Notes under the pieces: generated by a model | The model's database searches: none | What the model saw: the letters and a program-made list of their open reading frames with translations, nothing else | What the model was told of the DNA's origin: nothing | From: Valencia hispanica | Taxonomy: Eukaryota; Chordata; Actinopteri; Cyprinodontiformes; Valenciidae | DNA length: 64,000 bases | Direction: 5' to 3' | Assembly (NCBI GenBank): GCA_963556495.2 | Contig: OY747707.1 | Location: 29,985,371 to 30,049,370 of the forward strand | Program-made: the position numbers and the translations under genes | Part shown: positions 12,700 through 27,800 of the stretch, one piece after another | Numbering within the stretch: the first letter of the stretch is position 1 | Layout: each line of letters begins with the position of its first letter

Positions 12700-14040
12700 T
12701 GTAAGAGGCAACGTTTTTCATAACGCTGTATGTTGCATCTTGTATATCCTTGTTGGTTTACAATTATTGTTAACTTATAGTATGGAGCTACCAACTCTGC
12801 AGATTACACTTTCAAACCACACAACACAATATTTTATGCATCAAATAGTCCAACCCTACCAAAGATATCCTTGGAGAAAAGTTTGGTTATTTAAAGTTAA
12901 TGAAAAAAGAGCATTTCTGACTGCTCTTTAAAATACCAAAAAGAAGTTAAACAAACAACTCCGCTGTGATGACGAAATCTAGAAGATGGTATGCTGCCAC
13001 AAATGCCACTAAATTAATTTAATGTAGTTTAAATGTAATTAATCTTAAGAAAAAGCACCCTTTGATTAGTATCTGACCTATGTTTTTTAGAGTGTATTTT
13101 ACTCTGAGCTTGCAGAGCACATAATCAATAAAAGTGTTGTTTCGATAAAGCTGGTCAGTGCCATGTGTTTTCTTAAATATAACCACAGTGATCATCCCAG
13201 AGCTGAGATTCGGGAGATTTATCGACAACAAGTGACACTGTGTGAGCTCAGAATGACACCTACCTGTCTGCCCGTCTAAACAAAGGTCATATCGCAGTGT
13301 GGTTTTGGTTGCCTGACAAACACAAAGCTGTCACTGTCTCCAGGGGCAGGATAAAAGGGTTCAACAGAAGAGGAGCAGAAATGAAAATTGAACTAGATTT
13401 TAAAAAAGTTGATATCTGAACTACTTAAATCCCATTGTAAACGTGTATAGTTTAGACAAAAAAATAATTTAAACTTGATTTTGTGTGTGTCTGTGATATT
13501 TGGTCTGGCTGTATTTAAATAAATTAGAAAGGAACAGATGAAGTCACATTATCAGAAAAATCAGACGCAAAACAAAATAAATTTATTTCATCACATCACA
13601 AATTGATAACGGGTTTTAATTAAATACTCTATATAAACTAATAATATAAATATATCCGGCATTATACAATAGAATCTATGATTTTAGGTAAAACATGGTG
13701 AGAAGTGGGTTGTGCGAGACATAAAATGAGTTGAAATGTAACACGAAAGTGAAATGACGCATTTACAAGACGACGCTCCAACTTTAATTTCCTGGACCAC
13801 AAACACATACACAGATTGCACCATTTCCACCATTGTGACCGTAGCAAAATTGTAACCAAAATACATAGTGGCATTACTGCATTCAGCATAATAAAAGATT
13901 CAAGTACACATTGCTGTGAAAACTTGTTTTCCCCCTTACGTCCTCCCTTTTTTCTTGTTTTTCGATCTTAAATGTTTTTTTATAATAAAACATATTTTAT
14001 TTTCAGACAAAGATAAAGTGGGTAAAGACAACATGCAGTT
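12700..14040. other. Non-genic sequence
   Basis: No gene or named repeat recognised. The two overlapping minus-strand frames at 13662-13889 and 13684-13866 are in different frames of the same unique stretch and have no recognisable motif. Confidence 0.45.
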
Positions 14041-14316
14041 TTCATATGAAGATTTAATTTATTAAAGAAAAAAGCCATCCATGAAACCTGGCCCTATCTG
14101 AAAAGGTCATCACCACGTTAACCTAATAACTATGCCACCCTTGGTGGTAGTAACTACCAATAAGTGTTTGCGATATCTGGCAGTCATTTCCATCATGTGG
14201 AACATGCAGCACATTCTTCTTGTAGATTTGTTTTAATATTTGAGGGTTTTAAAAATTAACAGTTTCATGCCATAGCATCTCAATCTGATCTTTGACTAGG
14301 CCCTTCCAAGCCTTAA

Positions 14317-14342
14317 TTTTTTTTTTTTTTTTTTTTTTTTTT
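14317..14342. repeat. T homopolymer, 26 nt
   Basis: An uninterrupted run of 26 T within the Tc1-type relic. The length is prone to assembly and polymerase error. Confidence 0.95.
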
Positions 14343-15071
14343 AGCAAAGCAGATTCACTGATGGGCTTTGAATACTTGACCTGCTGCACAACGCACATGG
14401 GCTTAGGCTTATGGTAGATTTCCATCATTTACCACTTCTTCCAAGCCTGAAGTCACAAAGCAGCTTCAGACCTTCAAGTTTAACACCACTATCCTTGATT
14501 GTTGGTAGCATGTTCTTTCTCTAAAATTCTATTTTAGATTAATTGGGATAAACATCTCCAAACAACCTTTCTCTCATCATTCCACAAGTTATATACCCAA
14601 AAGTCTTGGGAATTCTCAACATTTTTATTTCTTCAAATGTGAGATGTTCTTTTGGGTCAGAAGTGGTCTTTAACTTGAAATGTTCCTATGGATACAATGT
14701 TTGTCAAGTCTCTTTCTTATTGTTGAATCATGAACAATGAGCTTAACTGAGGCAGGGGAGGCCTGCGGTGCTCTAGATGTTCTTGGTTCTTTTGTGACAT
14801 TTGGATGAGTCATTGAAACACTCTTGTAATTGTGGTAGGCCAGCCAATTTCATGAAGGTTCACCACTGTTCCATGTTTTCTCCATGGAACTGAACCTCAT
14901 CTGTCCACAGAATGTTATTAACAACAGTTAATTCAAGATTTAACAAGACAACCACTTTTTTTTTTTTTTTACGAAGATCCAATATTTGGTTGGTTGAATA
15001 GTTGGTTGGAATAGCTTTTTTGAGCCATAAATAAAACCATAATTCGAAAAGTGCTTTTTATCTTCACTCGG

Positions 15072-15077
15072 TTTATT
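15072..15077 (-). terminator. Possible arhgap6 polyadenylation signal
   Basis: The plus strand TTTATT gives AATAAA on the minus strand, about 250 nt past the arhgap6 stop codon. It lies in the edge of a transposon relic, and other AATAAA-like words are present nearby, so the true cleavage site is uncertain. Confidence 0.3.
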
Positions 15078-15328
15078 TTTGTCTAATATAAAATTTGTTT
15101 ACCAATCTAAAGGCATTAAAGTCTGACAAGAAAGGAAAACAATATTCTCTCTGTATTAAATAATTGTACAAAACATTATATCACAATAAAAAAATAGGGG
15201 ATCCTTCAAACCAATAAACAGTCAAAAAGCTCTAAAATTGAGAATATAGGGTATATATAGGTTGATTATTTAAACAGCGTATAAATAAACAATCATTACA
15301 TAATGTAATGTTGTCAATGAAGAGAGAA

Positions 15329-15879
15329 TCACACTAAGCTTTCTGGCAAGGTTTCTGTATTTTTACTTGACATCATCTGCCACACATGCCACTTCTCTGT
15401 CTGTAAGTTTGAGCAATCAGAGTCCGTTTTCCTCTCTGTTGGATCAACAGTCAGAAGGGCAGGGTTCTGCTGGGGAAGAAGCAATGTCTGGGCATCAGGC
15501 TGACGGTTCAGAACAGAGAGTGTGCAAGGAGAAATTAAAGTATCCCTTAAAGGTCCAGAACACAGACGAGGAGAAAAAACCTCTGTTCTGTCCATAAATG
15601 ATGGACATGGAGGGCGTTGTGTCCTTTGTACTGAGCTGTCTGAGGTAATAGCCCCTGATTGGCTGCTCAGTGACTGATGTAACAATGATTCTGGCTGCCT
15701 CTGCTCTCCGTGGTTATGAGGACCACTGCTGCTGCAAGTCACTGGGAGGTGTGGCCTGCTCTCCAAAACGCCCAATGATGTTTGTGTCGCTGTGACGGGC
15801 AGCTTGTTGTTGCCCTGGTGACTGCTCACTCCCTCCGACGATACATACGAGTCACATTCTGAGGCATCTCCAAGGGAAC
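15329..15879 (-). CDS. arhgap6: arhgap6 coding exon 12 (last)
   Basis: Encodes residues 580-761 and the TGA stop at 15331-15329. Starts [16 protein letters not shown] after a CTAACAG acceptor. Most of the exon is a divergent serine/proline/glutamine-rich tail, but the C-terminus [20 protein letters not shown] aligns with the mammalian C-terminus, so the tail end is under constraint. Confidence 0.92.
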
Positions 15880-18800
15880 CTGTTAGGAATCATGCGTTAA
15901 TAATTTGCATTTATTTCACATCCCAAGGCCGTCTGGGGCAAGCCTAAAAAAACTGATGATTTTGTTACCAGTAATGTGATGGCTAATAAAATCCTTCCCA
16001 AAGAGCTTGTGCCAGGTGTCCCAGAAACAATCAGCTGAGGCGTCTGAGAGAAGCAGGAAAATTAAGCGGATTAGACTATCTGCTATAATACATGGTTATA
16101 CAAGCAGGAAAAACGACTAAACTAAAGTCCTGATTTCTTTTAGGCTGACTTCTGTTTCCTTTTGTGTATTGTTCTGGTTTTGAGATTAAAAAAATTGGCT
16201 CCTGTAATAGCTGGAGAGTTTGCAAAGTTTTTTAATAAAAAATTTAAAAAAAATCAAATAAGAGAAAAAACAATTTTTTTTCCTCCTGGAGAATTTCTAC
16301 AGAAGCCAGATATATGGTCCTTTTAAAAGTATTCATACCCCTTGAACTTTTTCAGATTTTGTCACTTTACAACCACAAACTTTGACCTATCTTATTTGGA
16401 TTTTACGTGACAGGGTAGCAAAAGGTATTACATGATTATGAAGTAAAAGTAAAATTATACATAGCTATCAAAATGCTTTAGAAATAAAAATATCAAAAGT
16501 TTGGCATGTAGGTGTTCCAAGTCTCCCTGAGTCAAAACTTTGTAGAACCCAGTGCAATTACATCTGAGAATCTACATCTACAGACCATAATTTCTGCCCA
16601 ATCTTCATTGCAAAATAGCTTAGGCTAGGCAAACTGGATAGAGAGTATCTGTGAACATCCATCTTAGCGCCATCAATCTTTCTTTCAACTCTGACCAGCT
16701 TCCCTGTCCCTGCTGAAGAAAAAAGTAGGTTTACAGTTGCCTCAGCATTTTCAGATGAAGGATAGAACAGTATTCTGTGAGCTGTTCAAAGCTTGGGATA
16801 TTCCTTTATAACCTAATCCTGCTTTAAACTCCACAACTTTATCTCTCCAACTTGTGTTGGTTTACCACATAAAATCCCATTTTTGAAAATGGTTTACATG
16901 AAATGATGCCTCGGTACACAATGAGGGCTGCTTCTAACAGCTTGGATGAGTTTACGGATACTGTCACCTCCTATATACACTTCTGCGAGGACAACATTAT
17001 GCCATCACGCACCAGGGTGAGTTATAATAATGACAAACCTCGGTTTACTCCTAAACTTAAACAGCTGTGGCTAGAAAAGAGAAAGGCATTCAGAAGCGGA
17101 GACAGGGACTGCTACAGAGAGGCCAAGTACAGGGTCAGAAAAGAAGTGAACACTGCTAAACACCAGCGCTCTGAGAATATTCAGCAGCAGATCTCAGAGA
17201 ACGACTTGGCCTCTGTGTGGAAAAGTTTTAGGATCATTACCAACTACAAGCCTAAAACTCCCCACTCCACTGATGACTTGCTGTTGGCCAACACCCTCAA
17301 CGACTTTTACTGCCGTTTTGACCACCCACCAAGCAGCCCTCACACCTCCACCAGTCCCAACAATAGAGACACTTTGGACACTCATCCCCCCCACCCCCAC
17401 CACAGAGCAATTAACACCATCAAAGACTTCACCAACAGCAACCCCCTCCTCACCCCTCACCTATGACGAACTCACATCAACTCCAACTAAAACCCTTCAT
17501 ATTCATGAAGCAGATGTGAGGAAACAGTTTAAGAGCCTAAATGCTAGAAAAGCTCCTGGCCCAGACGGTGTGTCCCCTGCCACTCTCAGACACTGTGCAA
17601 ATGAGCTGGCCCCAGTGTTCTCTGGCATTTTCAACTCCTATCTGCAGGCATGTCATGTGCCTGCCTGCTTCAAGACCTCCACCATAGTCCCTGTCCCCAA
17701 GAAGCCAAGGATCACTGGACTTAATGACTACAGACCTGTGGCTCTGACATCTGTGGTCATGAAGTCATTTGAGCGCCTGGTTCTGTCCTATCTCAAGACC
17801 CTCACGGCCCCCATCCTGGACCCTCTGCAGTTTGCCTACAGATCCAACAGGTCTGTAGATGATGCCATCAACATAGCTCTTCACTTCATCCTGCGGCATC
17901 TGGACTTCCCGGGAACCTACGCCAGGATCCTGTTTGTGGACTTCAGCTCTGCCTTCAACACCATCCTCCCAGACCTTCTCCGAGGCAAGCTATCCCAGAT
18001 GAATGTGCCTGATCCCATCTGCAGGTGGATCACTGACTTCCTGACGGACAGGAAGCAGCATGTGAGGCTGGGGAAGAATGTCTCGGACTCTCGGACCATC
18101 AGCACCAGCTCCCCTCAGGGCTGTGTTCTTTCTCCTCTGCTCTTCTCCCTGTACACCAACTGCTGCACCTCCAACCACCAGTCTGTCAAACTAATTAAGT
18201 TTGCAGATGACACCACCGTTATTGGACTCATCTTGGATGGGGATGAGTCTGCCTACAGGATGGAGGCTGAACGTCTGGTGTCCTGGTGCAGCCGCAACAA
18301 CCTGGTGCTGAACGCCCAGAAGACAGTGGAGATTATTGTGGACTTTAGGAAGCACACAGCCCCACTCCCCCCCATTGTCCTGACTGACACCCCCATCACC
18401 ACTGTGGACTCATTCCGCTTCCTGGGTACCACCATCACCCAGGACCTCAAGTGGGAGCCCACCATTACCTCGGTCATAAAGAAGGCCCAGCGCAGGATGT
18501 ACTTCCTGAGGCAGCTGAAGAAATTCCACCTGCCAAAACGGATGATGATGCAGTTTACACTGCAATCATCGAGTCCATCCTCACCTCCTCCATCACCGTG
18601 TGGTATGCTGGAGCTACCATCAGGGACAAACAGAGACTGCAGCGTGTTGTGCGCTCTGCTGAGAAGGTGATTGGCTGCAGACTCCCATCTCTGCAGGACC
18701 TGTACACCTCCAGGACACTTGGGCGTGCAGGTCGGATCACAGCCGACCCTTCTCACCCTGGAAACAGACTGTTTGACGTGCTCCCCTCAGGCAGGAGGCT

Positions 18801-21800
18801 CCGGTCCATTCGGACCAGAACCTCTCAACATAAGAACAGTTTCTTCCCCTCTGCTGTTGGACTCATGAACAATAACCCTAAGACTGTTCCCACCACCTGC
18901 TCAGTTACATGACCCATATTGTGTTTTTTTGCACCTGTCTGATTTGCACTGATCGTTACCTGCACTCATGTATATAACATTCTGTTTGGCATATTATATT
19001 TTTATTTAAGTGTTTGTCTGTTTGTTCTTGTATGTTTGCACAAAGTACCGCAGCAATTTCCTAATGTTGTAAACCTACCCAACATTTGGCAATAAAACCC
19101 TTTCTGATTCTGATTCTGATCCCCAAACAGTACATACACCCACTAGATAGTTACTAGTCAGCTACTCCTATTGCTTTAATTTGTCTTGATGGAGATCATA
19201 TTTTACATTCAAACTCTTGCTAATTTTAGGAAAATCGTATATTATAAAAATTGTTTAGGACATTTTTTATTGCTCTGAGTATAATCTTATTTTTATATAG
19301 TGTGTTAAGTGGGTCAGTTCCAGACATTTCTGTTGAGCTGTGGTCTGAAACCCACACTGCCTCTTGTGCGAATTTGTGTGTCAAACTACTTCAAAGTACA
19401 ACTATATGATGAAATAAATTTAGTTCACCTTTGTCAGTGGAAAGGGTTGGTGAAGTGCTTCCTGATCCATCTTTGGAACGGTCACTTAGTTTGTACTGCC
19501 TGGGGCGTATGAGATCTCTATCTGAGTTCAAACTGCTGTCTTCTGTGTCCTTAAGTAGCAGTCGATCTGACAGCACAGGAGAGTTATTGTCATAAGGAGA
19601 CACCTCTCCGCTGGATGCTTTGAGGGAGTCACTAGACATGCAACTCTCAGTCAGAGAAAATGAATCTTCTGGTCTAAGAATGCCTGACTCCCTGCAAAGA
19701 AAACATAGAAAACAGGACACATTTTATGGGACCTTGATAATGTACAAAAGAGACCAGTGGCCAAGCAGACAAATCACTGAAAGAGAGAACTACTGGAAAC
19801 TCACGAGCACTGAGAAGCCCTTCTTCGAAGCAAATATTCGACAACATCAGAATCCGTTTCAAGCAAACTAATCAGCACCTCATTCTGAAGATCTGCAGGA
19901 ACCTGGGTAAAGCAAAAATCCAGTTTCTTTCACTGTCTTATAAATGATCACAACATTATTGTAACAATAATATCAAATACATATTTATCAACAGTACATT
20001 AAGTAGTATTATGAACAGGATAGATTTATTTAATAATCATCCAACAATTTGTGGATTTGTCTTACAATGATGTATTTTGAAATATTTATATAGTGGCACA
20101 GATTTATTTTTCTTCTTTAAAAGACGGGTTCTGTGAGTAAGAATATGATGTTATCTATAAGCAGAGCAGAGACTGGAATACCTCCAGTGAGGCTTCTCAT
20201 TTGCTCAGCATTGTGTGTGGATAAAAGCTCATTTTACAAGGTTCTGGACTAAAAACAAACTTACTTTACTGATGTAGCTTTGTTTTTACGAGCTTTTATA
20301 AAACCCTCTCCTTGTCTATTAAGTTGATGTTTACATTGCCTTTAGGTGGCTTCACTCTGTTAAGCTTAAGAATGGCTCATAAAACAAGCCCTGACTGTGA
20401 CTCTGTTTGCCTTAAACTGCCTTAAGTTTAGCTGTTCTGATGCCCTGTGACCTACTTACCATAAACAGCATATCATAAGCATCGATCATCCTTTGGACAA
20501 CACTGATGATGGCTGTACTCTCCTCTGCATGGGCAAAACTCTGGACAGCAAACTCTTTGTCTGAGTTCTTTTGCTTGTGTAACAGGTTGGGACCAAGGAT
20601 GGTGGCTAAATTGCGTGACGTCATCTTGTTTCCTGAGATCTAAACAAAAAAAAAAAAAAGGATGCTAAAAATATTTGCAAGTAAATCTACAATAAATAAT
20701 AATAAAATCACTATTCATTGACCTATATGGTTAATAAAGTCCGTTTTAGTGGACGTTACCCTTTCTTGGGAAAGACTAAAAATGTAAACAGCTGGCTCTC
20801 TTCAAACAAGGTTAAAAATGATCTACACTCGGTAGGATCTCCAAGAACATTGTTGTGATCTGTCAACTTCAAAAAAACACACACAAAAAATGCAACTAAT
20901 TTAACTGTAAAAGCAATTATGACCCAGATACATTTTTAGTAGTGGCTATCACATCTAATTTTGGATGTTTCCTCACAATTTCTAGAACTTTTTCATACTT
21001 ATTGGAGCTTTCTGCACCTCTATTGTCAGTTTCTACCTTACTGCAAAGGACAAAGCACCATCTGTGTTTTCATTAGATTATCACCCGTGTCAGAGGATGC
21101 GGGTGAGGGGGTTTTCAGTACAGATGGCTCCTTTCTCTATTCACATGTTCTGACTTCAGTCAGTATGAACCATGCATACAGAATTCTAAACCTGTCTGTT
21201 TTTTTTTACTGATCATTATAAGTTGATCACACTGAGAGTCTGAAGCTTGAAGTTATTTCCTGAGTTTCACTTTTCCCTTTTTCATATAGTCTATTCTTCT
21301 CATAGCCAAATACAATGTCAGGTGGGCAAAATACGTTTTACATTTAAAATATAGCCTGAAGAATGCACAACTCATCTGAGTCTGCCAGCAACCTCCCTCC
21401 ATGAGCAATTTGGAGGACTGTGCACTTCTGCCCAGCTGGGAGCCCTCTTGCATAGGGAGTGCAGTACGTACTCCTCTCTATCTGCAATAGAGCCTGGAAA
21501 TATTTGTAAAATATTTTCATTGGCTAGCTGAGATCCTTTTTGCTACAGCTAGATTAATGACAGGACCCCACATACATAATACCCCTACCAAAAGCCTTAC
21601 AATAAATAAGTCTGCTTAGATGGCTGCCAATGACATGATATCTTGGGTTTCATAACAGAGAGGGAGGTTTTGCTTCAATTTGTTTGATGACAGGGGTATG
21701 GAGGCCATGCCTTATGGACAAGGCTCTATGCTGTCCCCCTACCACCATTCTTTATCTGGTCATTGATAAGACATGTAGTGTCTGGCTATTTTTATTTTGA

Positions 21801-24800
21801 TAAAACACTCAGTTGATCAGAATAACATCATTTTAAATCAATGTAAAAGAACAAAAAAAGCAAAAAATATGGGTCTAAAATATAATTAGAGCAATACCTT
21901 TCTTTGGGCCATTAGGGCAGTGAGTTTAGTCCAACACAAATTCAAATGTAGCATCATAATATTCTCAGTCCAACACATTACCCATCTCACGGTAATTATC
22001 TAAAAATTATATGAGAATCTAATCAGTGCACAGTGGCAAAATTAAAATAAATAGATGCTACGTGTTCCTAATATGTCTCCTCATAATTTCACACACGCTC
22101 ACAGGTACGGGGCTTTATAACAGGAAAAAAACAAATTAGGCCATAGCAAAGTGCTATTCACAGAAGCCTAGTGTCTGTGTGCTCGTGGTGCTTCAAGGAG
22201 AATGTTCATGAATCATTTGATAAAGATAATTATAATCGATTATCATGCATAACGGTGCTGCTGTTTTGGCACAGCAATCTCTTCAAATTAGAGGCTGCAG
22301 ATGCAAGGCACATCTGTCCAACTGCCCTCTGCTGGCTGCTGGCATTCATCGCATTAAATATGCGGAACCGTCTGTTTACAAGGACGCAAATTACCCTCTG
22401 ATGGCTAATCATGTTTTTTAATGCTATTGGCTTTTGCTTTCTTGTCTAAGTAATAAAACTGATTTATAATTTCATTGAAAGGGATGATTATTGGAAAGAA
22501 AACTGGGAAATTCTTTCTCTCTCTCTACATATATATTCAACCATAATATGGGAGGGGGGATTTTACCTTCCGTCCCTCTGTGTCCAGGCTGTCTTCAGCA
22601 TGTGAGGACACGGTGGACAATAAGCTGAGGATGCGATGCAGAGTGTCGCTGTTACAGGGAGGAAGCAGAAATATGAGGAGCTGGAGGGCACTCTGTTGTT
22701 TGGAATAATCCAGCACTGCAGAAACACAAGTGCATCAGTTTTAGTCAATTTAAAACAGAATCAAAAGTTTATGCAAACATCTACCGAAAGTTTGTACAAT
22801 GCTGGTGAAAATATTACCCATGCTAACTGCTGGCATGAATGTTCTATAAATTGTGGCCCATGTGGACACATTTAAATGGTTCTTTTTACAGGGCGGACTT
22901 CTCAAAACAACTTCAATGATTGTTAAAAACAAGTAGTGTATAACTTTACATTTATTGGGGGGTTTCTGAAATCCACACTGGTTCTAAAGTAAGCATACAA
23001 GAGCCAATACATGCATAACCCTCATCTACTGCTTGGTAAACCAGGGCAAGTTACAGAGAAACCACATGTTTTTGTAGACATAAGCATATAGGTACATAAT
23101 ATAGATGGTATTCCATAAATTTTCCATACATAGTGTGTGTATGCTGTGAATAGAGTGAACTCTCTATTGATTATACATGTCGCTATATTTTTTCCATTTA
23201 CTCTAATCTCTTCCAATTATGTTCAAAATAAACTAATTTGAACTTGTTTCCTGTATTATCTTTCCACCCTGAAAAAAGAACAAACATTTATAGTACATCC
23301 TAAAGGGTCCAAAATTTACACTGCATTCATGCCCATGGTGAATAAATGTAAAGTTTTCATCAAAATTATATGTATCTGTGTACTCCTCACGCATTGTGTG
23401 GATGAAAGCGGTGTAGAGTTCTCTTGTCAGCAGCGGGTCAGGCAGGTCTCTGAGGAATTTCTTCAACAAAGCAGCAACATCGTGTACGCAGTGCTCATCG
23501 TTAAAGTGCACTTCCCACCCCTGATCAAACTCCTCACGGAGCTAGATGAAACATTGCCACAATCAGTGATACAGAGAGTTTTTTTTTTAAATGTTGAGAT
23601 GGCTGATCAAAGTAGAAAAGGTTACCTGTCGTACTCTCTTTTTGGAACTCCCAATGCGGAAAATTCCAACTGTCTGCAAGCCTGAACAAAGACATGAATG
23701 CTTCATAATTGGCAGAAACCTCATGAACATTCATAATGATTGATGCTTTTAAAGTTTTTACCATTTTTTTCCAGATGTTGGCAGCAAAGATCAACTATCC
23801 TCGGCACCTGTCTGTATATAGGGTTAAGGCTGAGCTTTTTGTCACAGGGTTCCTTCCTGTTCCCGGCTGCCTCATCTGGCAGAGACAGCTGAAGGGCCTC
23901 CAACAGCCGAGACTGGTTATCATCAAGGTCAGTGATGCAATCCACAGACACTCCACCCTGTCAGTCATAAGAGTGACAACCATGTAGTCACTGGAAAGCA
24001 AAGCGGCTCAACTTTGCTGTGGGTAAATGTATGGGCTGCACTCATTTAAAGGCATCATCTGCATACAGAGTGAATATCTAAAAAGGTCACAAATTCCCAC
24101 AGAAATCTGCAGAGCGGCTGTAATCAGACAAAGCCCCAGTTGTTTTACATGAGTGACAAAGGTTTATTGACAGAAAGACTAACCCTCCTGGATGTCCGTG
24201 AGGCTGTGTCTGGTGTGCTGGGTACTGGAGAATCATTATGGCTCTCAGGGGTGGAGCTCAGAGAGGAGTTGCTGCTGGAATGCTCTTTGTTAGGCCTTTT
24301 GAAGCTAGAGGACAGGTGAAGGAAGGATAGCATCAATTCAGTAGGGTTACTGTGGTCCTCCCGCAGGTGATCGTGTCGCAGCTTGTGCACGCGGTCGTTG
24401 GTTATGACGTGTGACAGCGGTATGCCAAATGCCTGTGACGAAGTCTCTGTGTGGGGGGAGAGCAAAACATGGTGATTAAAGTTGAAGTTGGCACATCATT
24501 TCTGAATTATTCTTGAGTCATGTCTAGTTTACAGGGTCTAACAAAACCATTCATACAACTTCAACTTTTCACATTGTTCACCCTTAAAGCCATACATTTA
24601 AAAGCATTTTGTAACAATTGTATAGAACTGACCAACACAAACTAGGGCATAATTGTGGTAAAAAAACTGATGGATTTCTACATTTTTACTAATAAAGATC
24701 TAAAAAGTATGGCACAGATTTACTTTCTAGAATCCCCCTTTTCTGCAATTACAGGTAGCAAGTATTTTGGGGTATGTGTCTACCAGCTTTGCACATCAAG

Positions 24801-27800
24801 ACATTTATATTTTTACCAGTTATTCTTTGCATTAGTTCATGCTGAGTTAGACTGAATGGAGAGCATGTGTGAAACTTCTTCCAAGTCTTAACATGTTTTT
24901 TTCAGTTGAGATTTTGATCTGGACTTTGACCTTTTATCGCATGAATATGTATCTATAGGGTTAAAATCTATCATAGGTGTATGTTTAATGTCGTTCTCCT
25001 GCTGTAAGATTAACCCATGTCACAAGTTCTTTGCAACCTTTAATGGGTAATCTTCCATGATCCCCCCATATATTTAGCTCCATCTGTCTTCCCACTGATA
25101 GTTTTACCTGCTTCCCTCTCCCCCTAAGGAAAAGAATCCCGGCATGATGATGCTGCCACCGCCATATTTCAGCTTGAACATGGTGGACTATGTGCAGTGT
25201 TAGTTTTCTACCTTTTCCTTTTTGTACATAAGACAACCAGTTCAATTTGGTCTCCTCTGCAGAGAACCGTCTTTCATACATTTTCTGTGTCACCTATGCA
25301 GAATGTGGCAAACTGAAAAAACAGAAGCTCTTATGGCTTTCTTTCAGCAATGACTTTATTATTGCAACTCTTTCATTAAGACCAGTTACAACAGTTTCTC
25401 CCACCTGTAAATCTTTCCAGCTCCTAGGGAGGTACCATGGCTCTTTTGGCTGCTTCTCTGATTAATATTCTCCTTGCCTGACCCCTATGTTTCCTAAGGT
25501 AAATGGCCATATCTCAGTAAATTTGAAGTTGTCCCATTAAAATTACCAGTTTCCAGATGATGGACTGAACCCTGCTCTGTGTGATGTTTAAAGCTTGGGA
25601 TAACATTTTAGAATCTACTTCTGCTTCAAACTTCTCCACAGCTTTTTCCCTCAATTGTCTGTTTCTTGGTCTTCGTGAAGACGTCATTATTATTATCTAA
25701 CAAAACTCAGAGACCTTCACAGAGAAGCTGCATTTGTAATGAGATTAAATTTTTGACCGGCTGAATTTATGTACTAAATAAATTCTGAAAGACAATTGCA
25801 GCACTGCATTTTATTTAGGGGTATAGGAGTAAAGGTGGTTGAATACAAATTCACCCCATATATATTAAAAAACAGAAATCATTATGCTTTCCCTTCCCAA
25901 TTAGACCTTACCTTGAGTTGGTCTATCCCAGTAAAATACATTGTAGTTGTAACACGGTCAAAGGTTTAAAAATTCAAGGGTTATGAATCCCTTTTTTAAA
26001 GCATTCTATCCTTTGTATTATTTTCAATAAAACTAATTTAAAATTAATTTCCCAATCCTAAATAAATTCTACTAAAACTAAAGAAAAACTAGCACTGCAG
26101 AGCATGCACTTAATATTCAGTGAGTGCATACTTTCCCAAGTGCCTTTGTAAACAAAAGACTGAGGAAAAAAAGAGGAAAGAGGGGGCTGGGAATGCCAGA
26201 GGATAAGCTGCAACGAATGAACCTCCACTTAAGATTGTTTTAGCTATTTCCCTTGACTGGCTCTTTCTGACGGAGCACATCACTTTCCTGCCACATTGTT
26301 GCAGCAGGAGGGGCAGTGTGGTGGTTGAAGATCACAGCTTCCTCTATACTGGAAGATTCTGATCACTCACAGCTCTGAGCGAATAAACAGCTGAGAGTGT
26401 GTCTAGTGCAGTGTACACAGCTTCAGCCAAAAAGGATAAGAGCAGCTTTTAAAATGTCAGACGCTGACAAGACCCAAGAAACTAATAAGACGCTCCCACG
26501 GATCTAAAATACAACTGTGTTTATCTCAACAGGCTTGAAAATGACTTAGGTTTGGGCTTTACAGCTATAACATCCTGTTGTGTGAAATCCTCTTAAAGGA
26601 TACATTCAAATAACACCACTGTTTGAACTGGATATATCATGCGCAGCATTACCTTTGTCTCTGTTCTTTTCCTTAGATAACGAATCCAACTTTTTCCTGA
26701 GAGACTTCTTGTTCTTGTGGACATCTATAAAAGTAAATACAAAAATCTGGTTTATTTGGCTCCTGTTCAGGCTTGTTCCAATGCTGCTCCTCTTCTTAAA
26801 CTGAATGTTCAAATGACTGCATAATTCAAGAGGTCAAACAGATTTATGTATAAGGATAAAAGGAAGGGAATTCTTTTACTATTCATATAATCCATGTAGA
26901 AATTCTCTATAAACCTCGTAGAGATACAAGTTTTATTTTTGCATGACAGGAGAAAACTAAATAACTCAAAGTATGAAAGATAAATATTTCAAGCAATCAC
27001 TATCATTGTTGCACAATACTAAAGGTGAATACAATCAACCTTATAAAACAATAAATTTAACAAGATCAGTTTTTTTTTTTTTGGACAGTCCTGAAGTTGA
27101 TTCTGTGCAAACTAAGTAGGAAACGTTGATGCCTCTCACCAGGTTTAGTATGAGTATTAGATTTGCACAATATACTGAATCTCAGCCATCATTGCAAAAT
27201 CAGTGATATGCAACATACTGTAGCAGTCAGAGGGACTGTTTGGAAGCAATGTTTGCTAGACTTTGCAGTTCATGAGCTATGCATTTAAACTACAAAACAT
27301 TGAATTAAGCCAGTTGGATTGATTTGTACCTTCTTTTTTCCCTGCACCTGATGTAGCTGTAAAGGATCAAGATGCAAAAGCTAAGGGATGAATGTGGGGA
27401 TATTATAATTACCGAAAAGTAATAGAGTAATTAGGAAAAATCAATCATCAATTTCAATTCCACCATAATATCACTAAGCCATACTTTCCTCCTACCATGC
27501 AGCACTATCATTTTTACAGTTAACTTCTATAAATAAATCAAATTAATAGACCAAATGTGGTAGCTAAAGTATAAACATGAATCCTTTATTGCAATAGCTA
27601 GGCTCCATGGAGAAATGGTTCAAGTTTTTTTTTTAAAGGCTTTATTTGCCTTTATTCTTTATTTGGAAGATATTCTGGGGTTGTTGTCCAGCCTTTCTGA
27701 CACAGTTACAGTTTTTATAAACTTTTAAAATAATGTTTTTACTGTAGATATAAACACGTTTAGGCAAGTAACAATACCCTTCCCTTCAGCAAGCATCTAC

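Larger units (their letters stand above)
14050..15140 (-). mobile_element. Degenerate Tc1/mariner-type transposon downstream of arhgap6
   Basis: The plus strand reads the reverse of a Tc1-type element: 'aaaaagccatccatgaaacctggccc' at one end, then 'gatctttgactaggcc' (reverse of the WPSQSPD region), 'cttaactgaggcaggggaggcctgc' and 'tcaccactgttccatgttttc', and an end near 15080-15130. A 26-nt T run at 14317-14342 interrupts it. It lies between about 190 and 1280 bp past the arhgap6 stop codon, so the 3' UTR may extend into it. Confidence 0.6.

Noticed and set aside
1..15300. hccs or mid1 exons downstream of arhgap6, expected from human synteny
   Set aside because: No holocytochrome c synthase or TRIM/B30.2 motifs were found in any frame; they may lie outside the window.
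15367..15597. Plus-strand ORF over the last arhgap6 exon
   Set aside because: It is the antisense shadow of exon 12, whose protein matches the ARHGAP6 C-terminus.
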